Source: Melieria omissa
Lineage: Eukaryota > Arthropoda > Insecta > Diptera > Ulidiidae
DNA: 64,000 nt
Direction: 5' to 3'
Assembly: GCA_963971225.1 (NCBI GenBank)
Contig: OZ020270.1
Span: forward strand, 14,619,817 to 14,683,816
Shown here: one piece after another, positions 21,601 to 30,660 of the stretch
How positions within the stretch are numbered: position 1 is the first letter of the stretch
Layout of the letters: every line of letters begins with the position of its first letter
The notes under the pieces: model-generated
What the model saw: only the letters and a program-made list of their open reading frames with translations
Told to the model about the DNA's origin: nothing
The model's database searches: none
Program-made: the position numbers and the translations under genes

Positions 21601-22183
21601 CGGCATGGTGGAACGCTTTAACCGGACACTGGAGGAATACCTGCGGAAAGTGGTAGGCAGGAATCAAAAGGATTGGGACACGCATATCCCCCTGTTCCTG
21701 ATGGCGTATAGGTCAGCCCCGCACGACACGACATCACTCACTCCAGCCCGAGCAGTGTTCGGAACAGAGTTGCGGTTACCCGCTGACTTGAAGTTCGGGG
21801 TAGTCAGCACGACGGGAGGCGCTAAGACGGACTACGTGGCCAATAAGCGGGCGGAACTGGAGGAAATTCACCAATTTATAAGGGGCCGCACCAAACTGGT
21901 CAGCGATAAGGCGAAAGCCAGATACGATCTACGGGCCAACTCAGCAGGGTTCCAAGAAGGCGATTTGGTAATGCTCTACAACCCGCAGCGGAGGAAAGGT
22001 TTGTCTCCGAAACTTCAAGCGTCATGGGAAGGACCGTACGAAGTCGTGACTAGGATTAACGACGTGGTATACCGGATTCAACGTTGCAGCAGTAGAGGCG
22101 CTAAGCTGAAGGTAGTCCATTTGGAGCGTCTGGCGCCTCATCACAGCAGAGCCTCGGCACTTGTTCGGGACGAACAAGTCTAA
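18683..22183 (+). CDS. Pol polyprotein: protease, RT, RNase H, integrase
   Basis: 1166 residues from the first ATG, but the frame is open upstream to the Gag stop, so it is probably made as a Gag-Pol frameshift product. Protease: LDTGAS with Asp at residue 17. RT: LDLRSGYWQVEL and the catalytic YLDD at 431-434 (VYLDDIIVMG). RNase H: DTDASGSSIGGVLSQ, then RTDHAALRW. Integrase: HHCC finger (H...H then CDRC) and the DDE triad in MDVAGPF, HSDQGRNF and MVERFNRTLEE. No stop or frameshift is visible, so this copy could be autonomous. It is a typical Gypsy domain order without env. Confidence 0.95.
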   Translation: MTIEGRIDGKLFVLTLDTGASYSIIKRKLLKNWEPLHGIQLRTATGERAPVRGKVTKTIAIGNSSLEHEFIVADIMDDVILGVDFMIRHGFTLDLKENVLRYANVEFPLRTGYERGVAVRKVISCQHGRIPANSEAIVWAKVDEDDGTCRLWVVEAPKQGHDNIIIGRTLVEPKNGRIPVRILNPLNAPRYVRKDEVIGECKEAVAVVNCESSPPGGNKKSGFNMDAIPQENQWSSELTAKQKQKARSLLQHYGSIFAAEAGGRTAIVKHNIDTGSAKPIRQPPRRVPLAKREEVTNLIENMRKDKVIEPSSGPWCSTVVLVKKKDGSTRFCVDYRKLNDVTKKDSYPLPRIDDTLDTLSGTQWFSTLDLRSGYWQVELADKDKEKTAFSVGDGLWQFTVMPFGLCNAPATFERLMERVLKGLHWRTCLVYLDDIIVMGKSFDDHLGKLKEVFERIQKAGLKLNPKKCSLFQKEVKYLGHTVSARGVHTDEGKITAVKEWPRPRNLHELRSFLGLCTYYRRFVPGFANIASSLHKLTKKGQAFEWNEEQEQAFARLKEKLCSAPILAFPVPGEMFVLDTDASGSSIGGVLSQIIDGQEQVIAYYSRVLSKPERNYCVTRRELLAVLDCVKHFHKYLYGQRFRLRTDHAALRWLLNFKDPEGQLARWIERLQSYDYTIEQRKGSSHGNADALSRRPCKVECRQCSRAESKEQIVDVWLVSVMPEEEWSAERLQKDQHEDADLAKIVEGKEQGARPDWQEMAGESPIAKAYWAQWKSLRLKEGCLYREWESADGRTSNPLMVVPKSRINEVIEAYHNDSSGGHLGITKTVAKIKRRFYWVGCQKSVADWIKSCDRCSAAKGPTRRSRGRTQQYNMGAPFARIAMDVAGPFPTSTQGNKYVLVVVDYFSKWPEVYPIPNQEATTISEKLVNNWVVGVPLELHSDQGRNFESAVFKEVCELLGIKKTRTTPLHPQSDGMVERFNRTLEEYLRKVVGRNQKDWDTHIPLFLMAYRSAPHDTTSLTPARAVFGTELRLPADLKFGVVSTTGGAKTDYVANKRAELEEIHQFIRGRTKLVSDKAKARYDLRANSAGFQEGDLVMLYNPQRRKGLSPKLQASWEGPYEVVTRINDVVYRIQRCSSRGAKLKVVHLERLAPHHSRASALVRDEQV

Positions 22184-22194
22184 GTGGTGGGCAG

Positions 22195-22619
22195 TGTAAC
22201 GATAAGACAGTCTGTCGCTGTGCAAAGCAACCCTGCCGCTTCGCGCCGTGCCATAATTGAATGTGGCAACGACGGTCGCGATAATAACTTTTAGTCCAAT
22301 CTGGCAACAATGGTCGCGATCATCAGGGAAGCATTTAGTCCACTCCGGAATGTGCGGGAACGATCTGCGCGATGGCCGGACAGAGTATAAAAGGTGGCCG
22401 GATGCGGGCAACGAGTCAGTCTGGTTTTGACAAGTGAAGTTGCCACACGGAATAATTAAGCAAATACTTAAGTGTACGAACAGTAAAGTGTAAACTGTGA
22501 ATACTAAAGTGACTGTTGGTGTATTTTACTGTCTGCGTTTAAGAAACTGACTGTGTTTTATTTTCAAATCACACAATCCAGAGATACGTGACCGCCCACT
22601 AGACTTAGTATTCGTAACA
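22195..22619 (+). repeat. 3' LTR of the Gypsy element
   Basis: 425 bp. It differs from the 5' LTR at about five bases (for example GGTCGCG for GGCCGCG near 22273). It starts 12 bp after the Pol stop, next to a short purine-rich stretch AAGTGGTGGGCAG. Confidence 0.93.
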
Positions 22620-22697
22620 GTATGTTTATGATAAGGCAGAAAGCCACTTAGGATTTGTTTGCGTTTGTGATACTGTATGTTGCGATAAGGGTTTATG
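22620..22697. repeat. Errantivirus LTR remnant, left copy
   Basis: 78 bp starting GTATGTTTATGATAAGGC and ending GATAAGGGTTTATG, matched with one difference by 30415-30492. The match continues leftward across the Gypsy insertion (TATGTATA(T/C)T just left of 16671). This shows that the Gypsy element landed inside this LTR. Confidence 0.8.
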
Positions 22698-22712
22698 GTT
22701 TATTCTTAGCTT

Positions 22713-23825
22713 CTACGTTTTTCTTAATTTTTTTAAGTTCATAGTCGTGGGTAATAATGTTTTTATCTTGTATGTGTAATATTTTAGCGGATCCTCTTGG
22801 GATGCTTTAAATTCGTTGTTTTCTATTTTAATGTAACAATCTTTAAAAATTACAATTGAGTGCTTCTGTAGTTTTATTGGAACATTTTCACAATTTTGAT
22901 TCAGAATTTCTTCTGGTTTTGGGTTTGTAACAATTAAAGTGTTTGGTTCTAGATATGTGACTTTGGTTTCAGTTGCATTTCGGAAATGACATTTGATCGT
23001 ATCTTTTAACATTAAATTTTCGATGCATTGATTTGTTTTGTATAGTTTATTGTTTTCGCTCAATTCTTGTAGTTTGTAATTGATGTTAACATATTTTTGT
23101 TGTGGATCTATATCTAGTTCTTCGCTTTCATTATTTGGTATTGGAATAATGCGAACAACTGGATGTGTTTTAATGATTATTATTATTTTTCTTCCAAATT
23201 GAAGTTTTAATATTTTTAAACTGATCATAAGACAAATTATCAAATGCTTCTAGTGGTATGTCTTTCGGGTTAACGATTCCGAATTTCGCTAATTGAATTG
23301 ATTGTTCAATGTCTTCTTAGTGATGTAGAAACGTTTCGACAGTATTAGTAAAAGTGAAAAGTGCCAATTGTGTTCTGTATCTGTCTTGGATTACGTTTGC
23401 TTGGTGTTGTAGTTTAATAATGTATTTATTTTCTTGATTGATGTAGTCAATGATTTCGTTTTGTTTTTTATTTAGTAAGTCAGTGTTTCTTCTGATTTCG
23501 TTTTTGTCTTGTTCAGTCAATGTTCCGAATAGATATTCTAACGCGTTGCCTACAATGTTCATAAGAGCTCTAGCATGTCTCGTTTTGAATAAGTTCAAGT
23601 GCTGTTTACTTATTTTTCATGATGTGGGGTGTATTGAAATACTGATTTTCTTTGACTACTCCTTCAAGTTCTTCTTGGGTTTCCAGTAGTTTTTCTGTAT
23701 TAATAGTGTGAATTATTGTTTGAAATTGTTGCGGAATTTCGTATTCGCCCTGTTCAATGGCGATGAATCCGTTATTGGTCGCTAATGACTGGACTTGGAT
23801 TGACTGTGCTGCCACTAGTGGAGTC
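22713..23825 (-). pseudogene. Errantivirus env remnant
   Basis: Minus-strand pieces of an insect retroviral envelope gene, distantly related to baculovirus F proteins. The upstream block (VQSLATNNGFIAIEQGEYEI) runs 23825-23606. A middle block (23598-23317) carries RHARALMNIVGNALEYLFGT after a basic RHAR site, plausibly the fusion-peptide region. A C-terminal block (23243-22713) completes it. The three parts are in different frames or separated by stops, and the N-terminus is cut off at 23825 by the LINE. No functional envelope is encoded. Confidence 0.65.
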
Positions 23826-23914
23826 TTTTTTTTTTTTTTTAAACAGGAACAAACGCGCAGGGGATGACCCCTATTAATGCGAAGCATTGCGTTGGTTCAG
23901 GAAGGATGTAAACG

Positions 23915-24346
23915 TTAGGAGATAGGGTTATGAGTGAAGTGGTTATGGACTCTTGCCTTGAACCCATCGATATCATAAGTGCTGGGGAAAATATCCGCAG
24001 GGAGACCATTCGACAACCGCGCTGTACGGGCCAGAAACGAACTTTCCCTGTAGTGCGTAGTGCGCTGGAACATCGTTTCGACGTGGAAAGCATGGGCGCC
24101 AGTGTTCAAACGGGTTGCCCGGGGGAATACCCGGAGTGATGGCATCAAGCTGCTCATCTCCACTGAGCAGTTACCGAAAAAGTATCGGTAAAATAACACC
24201 ACACATGCCACGCTTCGACGATGTTCCAAGGAGTCAATAGAGCTGGATGCCCTACTGTCCCCTATAAGTTTAATCGCACGGTTTTGCACCCGATCGAGGA
24301 GCTCCAAATGGGTTTTTGAAGCCCCCGCCCAGAGATACGAGTTAAA
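23915..24346 (-). pseudogene. LINE ORF2 C-terminal region
   Basis: This continues the RT frame after the stop at 24347 (upstream ends YTTYIRPKM). It reads ELLDRVQNRAIKLIGD, LEHRRSVACVVLFYRYFFG and ARLSNGLPADIFPSTYDIDG, the usual tail of Jockey/CR1-type ORF2, ending at a stop before the 3' UTR. It lacks RNase H. Confidence 0.8.
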
Positions 24347-25922
24347 CTACATTTTAGGTCGGATATAGGTGGTGTAAATAATGCGGAGATCAGACGGAGT
24401 GAAATATTTTTTGCACCGCTTTAGGAAGCCGAGGCACTTGGCTGCTTCTTTCGACACGCCAAAAATATGATCGTTCCAACGAAGATCGTTCTTAATGGAC
24501 ATGCCCAAAACATCAAGAGCTGTCGATTCCGCAATACCCACACCACCCATAACCAGGGATGTGTTGGGATGTGGGGAGACTCGTTTGTGGGATAACAGGC
24601 AACATTGGGTCTTGCGGGGATTAAAATCGACCCTGTTCACTTGACCCCACTTGGAGATTGTTTGTAGGTCGCTATTAAGTGTGTCATTCATACGGCGCCG
24701 TTCTCTCTCAATTTCCACAGAGCTGGGACGCTTTGTGAAAGAGTATGAATGACAAATGGTGTTGTCATCCGCAAACGAGTAGATGGGATTCTTCGTCGAC
24801 GACAACAGGTCGTTGATGAAGATCAGGAAGAGGGTTGGAGAAAGGACCGAACCCTGCGGCACTCCCGCGCTAAGGGAATGCTTTTCCGAGGCTATGCCGT
24901 CTACTACAACACGAATAGAGCGATCATAGAGGAAGCTCGTAATCCAACGAGAGAAGGTACTACCGACACCATAGGCAATCAATTTTGACACGAGTGCTTT
25001 ATGCCACACCCGGTCAAAGGCCTTGGAAATATCCAATGCAACAACCTTGCTTTCACCGAGATTTAGAATGCTGTGGTTCCATTTCTCGGTGAGGACCGCC
25101 ATAAGGTCTCCCGTCGATCGTTGTCTTCGGAAGCCGTATTGGCGGTCACTTAGCAGTGTACTGTGCTCCAGATATTTCACAAGGTTGAAGTTTACAATGC
25201 TTTCCATTACTTTGGAAAGCACCGAACAGATTGCTATAGGTCGGTAGTTCGCAGGGTCAATAGTCTTGCCTTTTTTAGGAACTGGTTGAACATTTGCTAC
25301 CTTCCAACATGTCGGAAATACACCTGTGGTGTATGACATGTTGAAAAGTTTGCGTAATGGACAAGCCAGTGAGGTAGCGCAACTTTGCAAAACAAGGGCT
25401 GGAATGCCGTCCGGCCCTGAAGCCTTATTTACATCGAGATTTGCAAGCACTCTTTTAACTACCCGCGTTCGAAAATGAATTTCTGGCATAGAGCAAGATA
25501 CGTTCTCGACTACGGGTAGTGGTTGATCGCTGGGGGGCAGGGAGGAATTCTCTGCGAAAATTTTAGCCAACAAATTAGCTTTATCAACCGAGTGAGTGAT
25601 GATTTGATCATTGTTAAGAAGAGTTGGAATTGAAGATGATGTTTGGTTCTTCACCTTCTTAACGAATGACCAGAAGTTCTTACTACCACGTTGGCATTGA
25701 AGAACTTTTTTCCTTTGGCGCTGTTCGTGCAGAAACTTTTGGCACCTTAGGATGGCATTGCATCGATTTCTAGCCTGTTTACGCAGCTGTTCAGTGGTGG
25801 CATTTTTATTTGCCTGCCATGCTCTGAAAGCTTCCTCTTTAGACCTGACAGCAATTCTGCATGTCTCATTAAACCATAGATTGTCCTTAGGTTTAATGCA
25901 AATTAGCTTATTGGGATGAAGG
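24347..25922 (-). pseudogene. LINE reverse transcriptase domain
   Basis: Open minus-strand frame with RT motifs in order: NKASGPDGIPALVLQSC, PVPKKGKTIDPANYRPIAIC, VALDISKAFDRVWH (motif A Asp), SAGVPQGSVLSPTLFLIFIN and the catalytic YSFADDNT. A stop at 24347 truncates it before the conserved tail. The link to the endonuclease requires a one-base shift near 25925, so full ORF2 is not translatable. It copies LINE RNA by target-primed reverse transcription in intact relatives. Confidence 0.88.
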
Positions 25923-26811
25923 ACCGCATTCCCAATAATATTATTTCTTCAACCATTTTGGCTGCGGCATTTATGTTTCTATCAAGAAAACACAATTTCC
26001 AGTTGAAGTGGACGAAAAATTCATTAAGTCCACTCCAGTTAGCTTTATCATACATCCACACTAGGCGCTTCGGGGCTAGGGGCGAAGCATTGCGGATAGA
26101 AGAGTATGAGAAAGACGCCAAAATGGTGCAATGGTCTGAGTTTCCAAGAGGTGCGTGCATTTCAACATCATATTTTTCATGATGTGAAGTGAGAAAAAGG
26201 TCTAGAGTATTGAGAGCTTGCCCCGCAACGCAGGGGATATGCGTTGGTTCATGCACTAATTGAGTCAAATTATTAGACTCGGCAAAGAGCTCTACAAATA
26301 AGTCTTCAGGAGTTGTGTGGCTGGAATGGCGTAGCCAATTGGAATTATGAATATTGAAATCACCAGCAACTACAATTTCACTATTCGGATACGATTCCAG
26401 AATATGAGATATAGAATCAAAGAGAAGATCAAACTTGTTATAAGTAAAATCTCTCCCTGAGTTCGGGCTTCTATAAAGGAAGCAGAAGTGCAGAATGTGC
26501 GACTGGATATTGAATTTAACCCACATGGAGCTAAATTCGGTATCCGTCGTGTAAAGTTGCTGCTGGCACTGGTACGCAACATTACTGCACACATAAAGGG
26601 CAAGACCCCTGTGGGGAGAGAATAATGGCAGTAAGTGGTACCCCGGGATGTGAAAATCCAGTGGATCCGCATCTTCACACACCTGGGTCTCGCCTAGTGC
26701 CATTATGTGGGGTTTATGGAGGTTAACGTACGCGTAAACTAAGCCCGCGCACGTTACAAAAGGCAATGCGGAATTTATCCACCACCATGTTCTGGATGGG
26801 CTAAAGAACAA
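25903..26811 (-). pseudogene. LINE AP-endonuclease domain
   Basis: Minus-strand frame with apurinic endonuclease-like motifs: HKPHIMALGETQ (metal-binding Glu), IVVAGDFNIHNSNW, and NSDHCTILASF near the C-terminus. In intact LINEs it nicks the target DNA. The first about 20 residues (before YVNLHKPH) do not fit the family, probably because of an indel near 26750. It ends at a premature stop, beyond which the RT frame continues. Confidence 0.85.
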
Positions 26812-26830
26812 GGAAAGTAGCTGGGAATGA

Positions 26831-27234
26831 GATCTGCCGACCTAAGAAATTGATGATGCTCTGTGGTAAGTGTTATGCCTTTACCACAGAGCAGTAAATT
26901 TCTCAAAGTCGAACAAGACCGCATGTAGCGCTACTGAGAACGGACAGAGGAGGGAGACACGGAAAACGAACCACAAACAACACAACGCGAGCAGGGGTCA
27001 TTGCGCCGGACGGCGACATCGAGTAACGGCCATTGACGACTTTCCATTGGCCTCGCTTTTAATTTTTATATTTATTTAACAACAATCCACGCAAATTTAT
27101 TAAATTGACACACGCGGGGCTGCATACACCGGGTTAAAAGACAAACACACAAGCGGACGAACATCTAAATCGGTTCAGTGGTTTTTGCCTGATTGTGGCT
27201 CAAAAAACGTCACACTTGTTTTTATATAATAGTA
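26831..27234. other. Unassigned segment between LINE and errantivirus pol
   Basis: About 400 bp without a supported gene. It has a perfect 13-bp inverted repeat TGCTCTGTGGTAA (26857-26869) and its complement (26881-26893), a small hairpin. The stretch read from 27234 on the minus strand begins TATACTATTATATAAAAACA and contains GTGACGTTTTTTGAGCC. This could be the end of another TE, because pol breaks off exactly there and integrase is absent. Confidence 0.45.
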
Positions 27235-28649
27235 TAGATTATTTTATTTCTGAAGAAATTGAGCGGTCTTTCCGAAATTGGTATCAAATTTCCGCTGTCT
27301 TCATGAGCAGAATGTATTGTTTCGTTAGTGTTTACATCTTCCTCAGGTATATTTTCTGTGTGTAGGTGACACTCTTCTAAGGGAATTCTGGAGAGTGCAT
27401 CTGCTACGTAATTTTCCTTACCCGGTAGATATTTTATGTCGAAATTGTATTCGTTAAGCCTGATTTTCCATCTTTGGAGTTTCTGGTTAGGTTCCTTAAG
27501 TGTTTGCAACCATTGGAGTGGTCTGTGATCGGTTTGAATTAAGAATTTTACTCCATAGAGGTAGGGTCTAAACTGCTGAGTTGCCCATACTATAGCTAGT
27601 AATTCTTTCTCAGTTGCTGAGTAATTCTGTTGAGCTTCGTTGAATGTTTTGCTTGCAAAGCATATTGGATGTGGACCTTGACTTAACACTGCTCCCATTG
27701 CATAATTACTAGCATCGGTGGTAAGAGTAAAGGGTTTCGTGTAGTCTGGGTATGCTAAAATAGGATCGTTTGAGATCAAGTCTTTTATTATTTGGACCGC
27801 TTGAATGTACTCAGGGTTCTGGGGATTGAGCTTTGCATCTTTCTTTAGATTCGCTGAGAGCGGTTTCGTTAATTTCGCAAAGTTTGGTATAAAGCGTCTG
27901 TAATAACCTGCAAGGCCCAAGAAACTTTGGATTTGTTTCTTTGTTTTGGGTATGGGGAAATCTCGAATCGCTTTTATTTTGTTCGGGTTCGCTTTTATGC
28001 CATTCTGATTGACAATGTGTCCAAGAAACTCTGTTTCCTGCTTTAGAAATTCACATTTATCTAGCTCTATTTTGAGATTTGCTTCGTGTAATGTCCGTAA
28101 GACTAACTCAAGAGATTTCAGATGTTCTTCTAGTGTTTTGCTGAATATTATAATATCGTCTAAGTACACTAAACAGTGTGTTCCTATCAGATTTGCTAAT
28201 ACTTCGTTTATCAACCTTTGAAATGTGGCTGGTGCGTTTTTTAGGCCAAACGGCATTCGTAGAAATTCATAATGTCCTTTCTGTGTCGAAAAAGCGGTTT
28301 TTTGTCTATCTTTAGGAGACATTTCAGTTTGGTGAAAACCTTTTGCAAGATCTAATGTTGTAAAATATTTACATTGTCCTAGTTTATCCAATATATCTTC
28401 GATTAACGGTATTGGAAATTTGTCATCTATCGTTATCTCATTGAGCTTTCTATAGTCAATTACTATTCGCCACTTTTGTTTGCCTGAGGCGTCTATCTTT
28501 TTGGGGACTACCCAAAGGGGTGAATTATATGGTGATTTACTTTTTTGTATTATGCCTTGCGCTAACATGTCGCTTATTTGTTTATCTATCTCCTCTTTGT
28601 GTATGTGTGGGTATCTATGTATATAGTTTGGAGTAGATTGGCTTGTCAT
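27222..28649 (-). pseudogene. Errantivirus Pol: RT and RNase H, integrase missing
   Basis: 475-residue frame with Gypsy/17.6-type RT. Landmarks are [46 protein letters not shown] and the catalytic [12 protein letters not shown]. RNase H follows ([37 protein letters not shown]). Sequence agreement ends around RPLNFFRNK (about 27235), where it runs into the unassigned segment, so the integrase needed for insertion is lost. The upstream junction with protease overlaps at 28615-28649 in another frame. The copy cannot replicate. Confidence 0.88.
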
Positions 28650-29142
28650 GTTTTGTATTAATTTTGTGTTTTACTCTGTTCGTAAAAGTAAAGGGGTCAT
28701 TGGTGTTGTATGTGATCGTTTCGTATTTTTGAAGAAGTGTTACTAATTTATCTTTTTCGTTTGGATTTAAGTGTGATGTTCTTAGATTATACTCTTGTAC
28801 CGTATGGAAATTTGTTTCTTCTGGTAAAGCGAGTATTTTCAAGTAGTCTCTGTTTACCGTTATTGAGTTGTCAATTGTGTGTATAATGGCTCCTATTTTT
28901 CGTAGGATGTCACATACATAAAATTTTAGACCAGCTGTTGAAATAGTCCTATCAAGTATTAAGTTGCCTGAAATTGTTTGAATTGGATAGGCAGCAAAGC
29001 TATTTTTAACAAACTTATTCTTAATTAAACTAACTGATGATCCCGTGTCGATTAGACATTTTAATCTTCTTCCGAACAGGTGCCAGATTGAGGTTGGTAT
29101 CATACTTGTCCGAGGCCTGTAGCCGAAAATTCTGGTCAACAT
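28615..29142 (-). pseudogene. Errantivirus protease region
   Basis: The minus-strand frame contains an aspartic protease core CLIDTGSSVSLIKNKFV, then a linker ending [17 protein letters not shown] that leads into RT. The RT frame overlaps its end, so Pol is split by a frameshift near 28640. Family: Gypsy-type pepsin-like protease. Confidence 0.8.
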
Positions 29143-29401
29143 CCATTGGAACTTGTTTTGTCTGTCTCGACGCGTTATATTTGTGGTTTCTCGATTGTGA
29201 GGAATTTTGGTAAATATTTTTTAATGTATTTGGTTGAGGACTTTGTGTATTTTTAGATTCGTTTATACCTCTGCTTCTGTTAGATCTATACATGTTGTTT
29301 TCTTTAAGGGCCATAATAGCAGTTTGTACAGTTGTGGCATTTGCCCCGTAAATTATTATCATTTTAGGGGGCAGTTCTTTAATTAAGTGTTTAACCTTCA
29401 C
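29030..29401 (-). pseudogene. Errantivirus Gag C-terminal remnant
   Basis: The minus-strand frame has a polar Asn/Gln/Arg-rich tail (SRGINESKNTQSPQPNTL, QTKQVPMDVDQNFRLQ) typical of errantivirus Gag ends, which lack zinc knuckles. It overlaps the protease frame by about 110 bp, as expected for a Gag/Pol frameshift. Upstream Gag is missing beyond 29401. Confidence 0.6.
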
Positions 29402-29860
29402 ACTGTCACCAATTTTTATATACGGAAACCGTCACTATTAACATATGTTAATATTTTTCTTCTCATCCGTTTTATAAAGACAGTTTTCATTTTTTGAGCT
29501 AAGTTGGTAAGCAAAAACATAAAATGGACTGTGCTAAAGAGATTTTAGGTTCACGTGTGGAAGGGGGAAAAGGGATGAATGGGGTTTCAGCCCCTACAAT
29601 GTGGGCGAATTTGTTGCTTTTTTTAAAGAAATGCCATAAAAAGTGCATTTTCAAATATCATATAGCTGCCATAGAAACGATCGCTCGAAAATGTGTTGCA
29701 TTGCGATTTATACAAAAGGGCTAAATTGGTAACAACTGGTGCATTTGAAAACTGATAGTTGGCCGATCTCGTTCAAATTTGGATATGTGATGTAGTATTA
29801 CCTAAAAGTCTTAAATACGAAATTTGATGAAAATATATTTGAAAATGCACCAATTGTTAA
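29402..29860. other. Unassigned stretch with 16-bp inverted repeat
   Basis: No supported gene. GTGCATTTTCAAATAT at 29643-29658 is the exact reverse complement of 29836-29851, and related words (GGTGCATTTGAAAAC) occur in between. It is possibly a decayed small element lying between the errantivirus Gag and the mariner. Confidence 0.45.
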
Positions 29861-30404
29861 AAGATGAACATGAACATTGTTAAAGATGAACAACTAGAAG
29901 CATTGCTTGATGAAGATTCGTGCCAAACCCAAGAAGAGCTTGCCGAATCGTTGGGAGTGAGTCAGCAAGCCATTTCAAAACGTCTCAAGCGGCCACAATA
30001 TCAAGAGCGACATGACAAAGTCATCCTCCAACACGACAATGCTCGGCCTCACGTCGCAAAAGTGGTCAAAAAGTACCTGGAAACGCTGAAATGGGAAGTC
30101 TTGCCCCACCCGCCGTATTCCCCAGATGTCGCCCCTTCTGACTTCCACCTATTCCGTTCGATGGCACACGGCCTGGCAGATCAACATGTTCAATCCTTCG
30201 AAGAATTGGTAAAATGGATTACTTCATGGATAGCGTCAAAAGAGGACTCCTTTTTTCGAGCCGGGATCCGAAAATTGCCGGAAAGATGTGAGAAAGTTGT
30301 CGCTAGCGACGGACAATACTTTGAATAATACATCTGTAAGCACTTTTTCGCAATAAAGCTTTTAATTTTGGAAAAAAACGGCGGAAGCAAAGTTGTACAC
30401 CTGA
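29861..30404 (+). mobile_element. mariner element, 5' truncated and internally deleted
   Basis: It contains a shortened mariner transposase gene and an intact-looking 3' end (AACGGCGGAAGCAAAG then TTGTACACCTGA ending 30404, followed by TA). The left inverted repeat is not visible. It interrupts the right LTR of the errantivirus: sequence right of TA (TGTATACTGTATGTTTATG) matches the left LTR copy. Confidence 0.8.
29864..30328 (+). pseudogene. mariner transposase, internally deleted
   Basis: 154 residues. The second helix-turn-helix (LLDEDSCQTQEELAESLG then VSQQAISKRLK) is fused directly to the C-terminal half of the catalytic domain. That half has the second Asp in VILQHDNARPHVAK and the third in PYSPDVAPSDFHLFRSM, the mariner D34D pattern. 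The segment with the first catalytic Asp and the WVPHEL linker is missing, so it cannot transpose. DNA-binding helices are retained, so a product could in principle compete for inverted repeats; that is inference. Confidence 0.85.
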
Positions 30405-30414
30405 TATGTATACT

Positions 30415-30492
30415 GTATGTTTATGATAAGGCAGGAAGCCACTTAGGATTTGTTTGCGTTTGTGATACTGTATGTTGCGATAAGGGTTTATG
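30415..30492. repeat. Errantivirus LTR remnant, right copy
   Basis: Matches 22620-22697 with one difference. Sequence from 30493 to the CGTTACT tip at 30660 has no counterpart at the left copy, so that LTR has lost about 165 bp next to env. Confidence 0.8.
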
Positions 30493-30660
30493 AATACTCA
30501 AGTGGAAGAAAACGACTAGAGAGTTATCGGCTGTTGGGATTTGTTTACATATGGGATTTTATAGGTTGTGATAAGGATTGAAGGAACAGATCGATTGTGT
30601 TTGAGGAGTCAGGTTTCTGAGTTATGGTTAAAAGATAGCCGTTGGTGGGTTATCGTTACT

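Larger units (their letters stand above)
16675..22619 (+). mobile_element. Young, apparently intact Gypsy LTR retrotransposon
   Basis: It has 425-bp LTRs at 16675-17099 and 22195-22619, starting TGTAACGATAAG and ending TATTCGTAACA, with a 4-bp duplication GTAT (16671-16674 and 22620-22623). By eye the LTRs differ at about five positions, roughly 1.2%. Between them lie Gag (17178-18593) and Pol (18683-22183, frame open from about 18590), both uninterrupted. There is no env. It inserted into the LTR remnant of the errantivirus, whose sequence can be read straight across the duplication. Confidence 0.95.
23826..26830 (-). mobile_element. Jockey-type LINE (non-LTR retrotransposon)
   Basis: Minus-strand element with AP endonuclease (26811-25903), reverse transcriptase (about 25922-24347) and a C-terminal tail (24346-23915). 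It ends in a 15-base T run on the plus strand (23826-23840), i.e. a poly(A) tail. The 5' end is near 26830 without ORF1, so it is 5' truncated. It interrupts the errantivirus between RNase H and env. One frameshift near 25925 and one stop at 24347-24349 make it inactive. The poly(A) tail favours Jockey over CR1, but the clade was not tested. Confidence 0.85.
16491..30660 (-). mobile_element. Errantivirus-like LTR element (17.6/297 type), heavily invaded
   Basis: An old endogenous insect retrovirus copy in minus orientation. GGCG occurs at 16487-16490 and again at 30661-30664 as a target-site duplication; the outer tips are AGTTATAG on the left and CGTTACT on the right. Order on the minus strand is right LTR part, Gag end (29401-29030), protease (29142-28615), RT/RNase H (28649-27222), then env (23825-22713) and left LTR part. 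Integrase is missing. Later insertions are a Gypsy element at 16675-22619, a Jockey-type LINE at about 23826-26830 and a mariner at about 29861-30404. All its genes are broken or partial. Confidence 0.75.

Noticed and set aside
24749..25247. Plus-strand ORFs across the LINE RT
   Set aside because: Antisense shadows of the RT frame, which has all catalytic motifs in order on the minus strand.
27222..29401. A still functional errantivirus pol
   Set aside because: Integrase is missing and protease, RT and Gag are in separate frames; it is a remnant.
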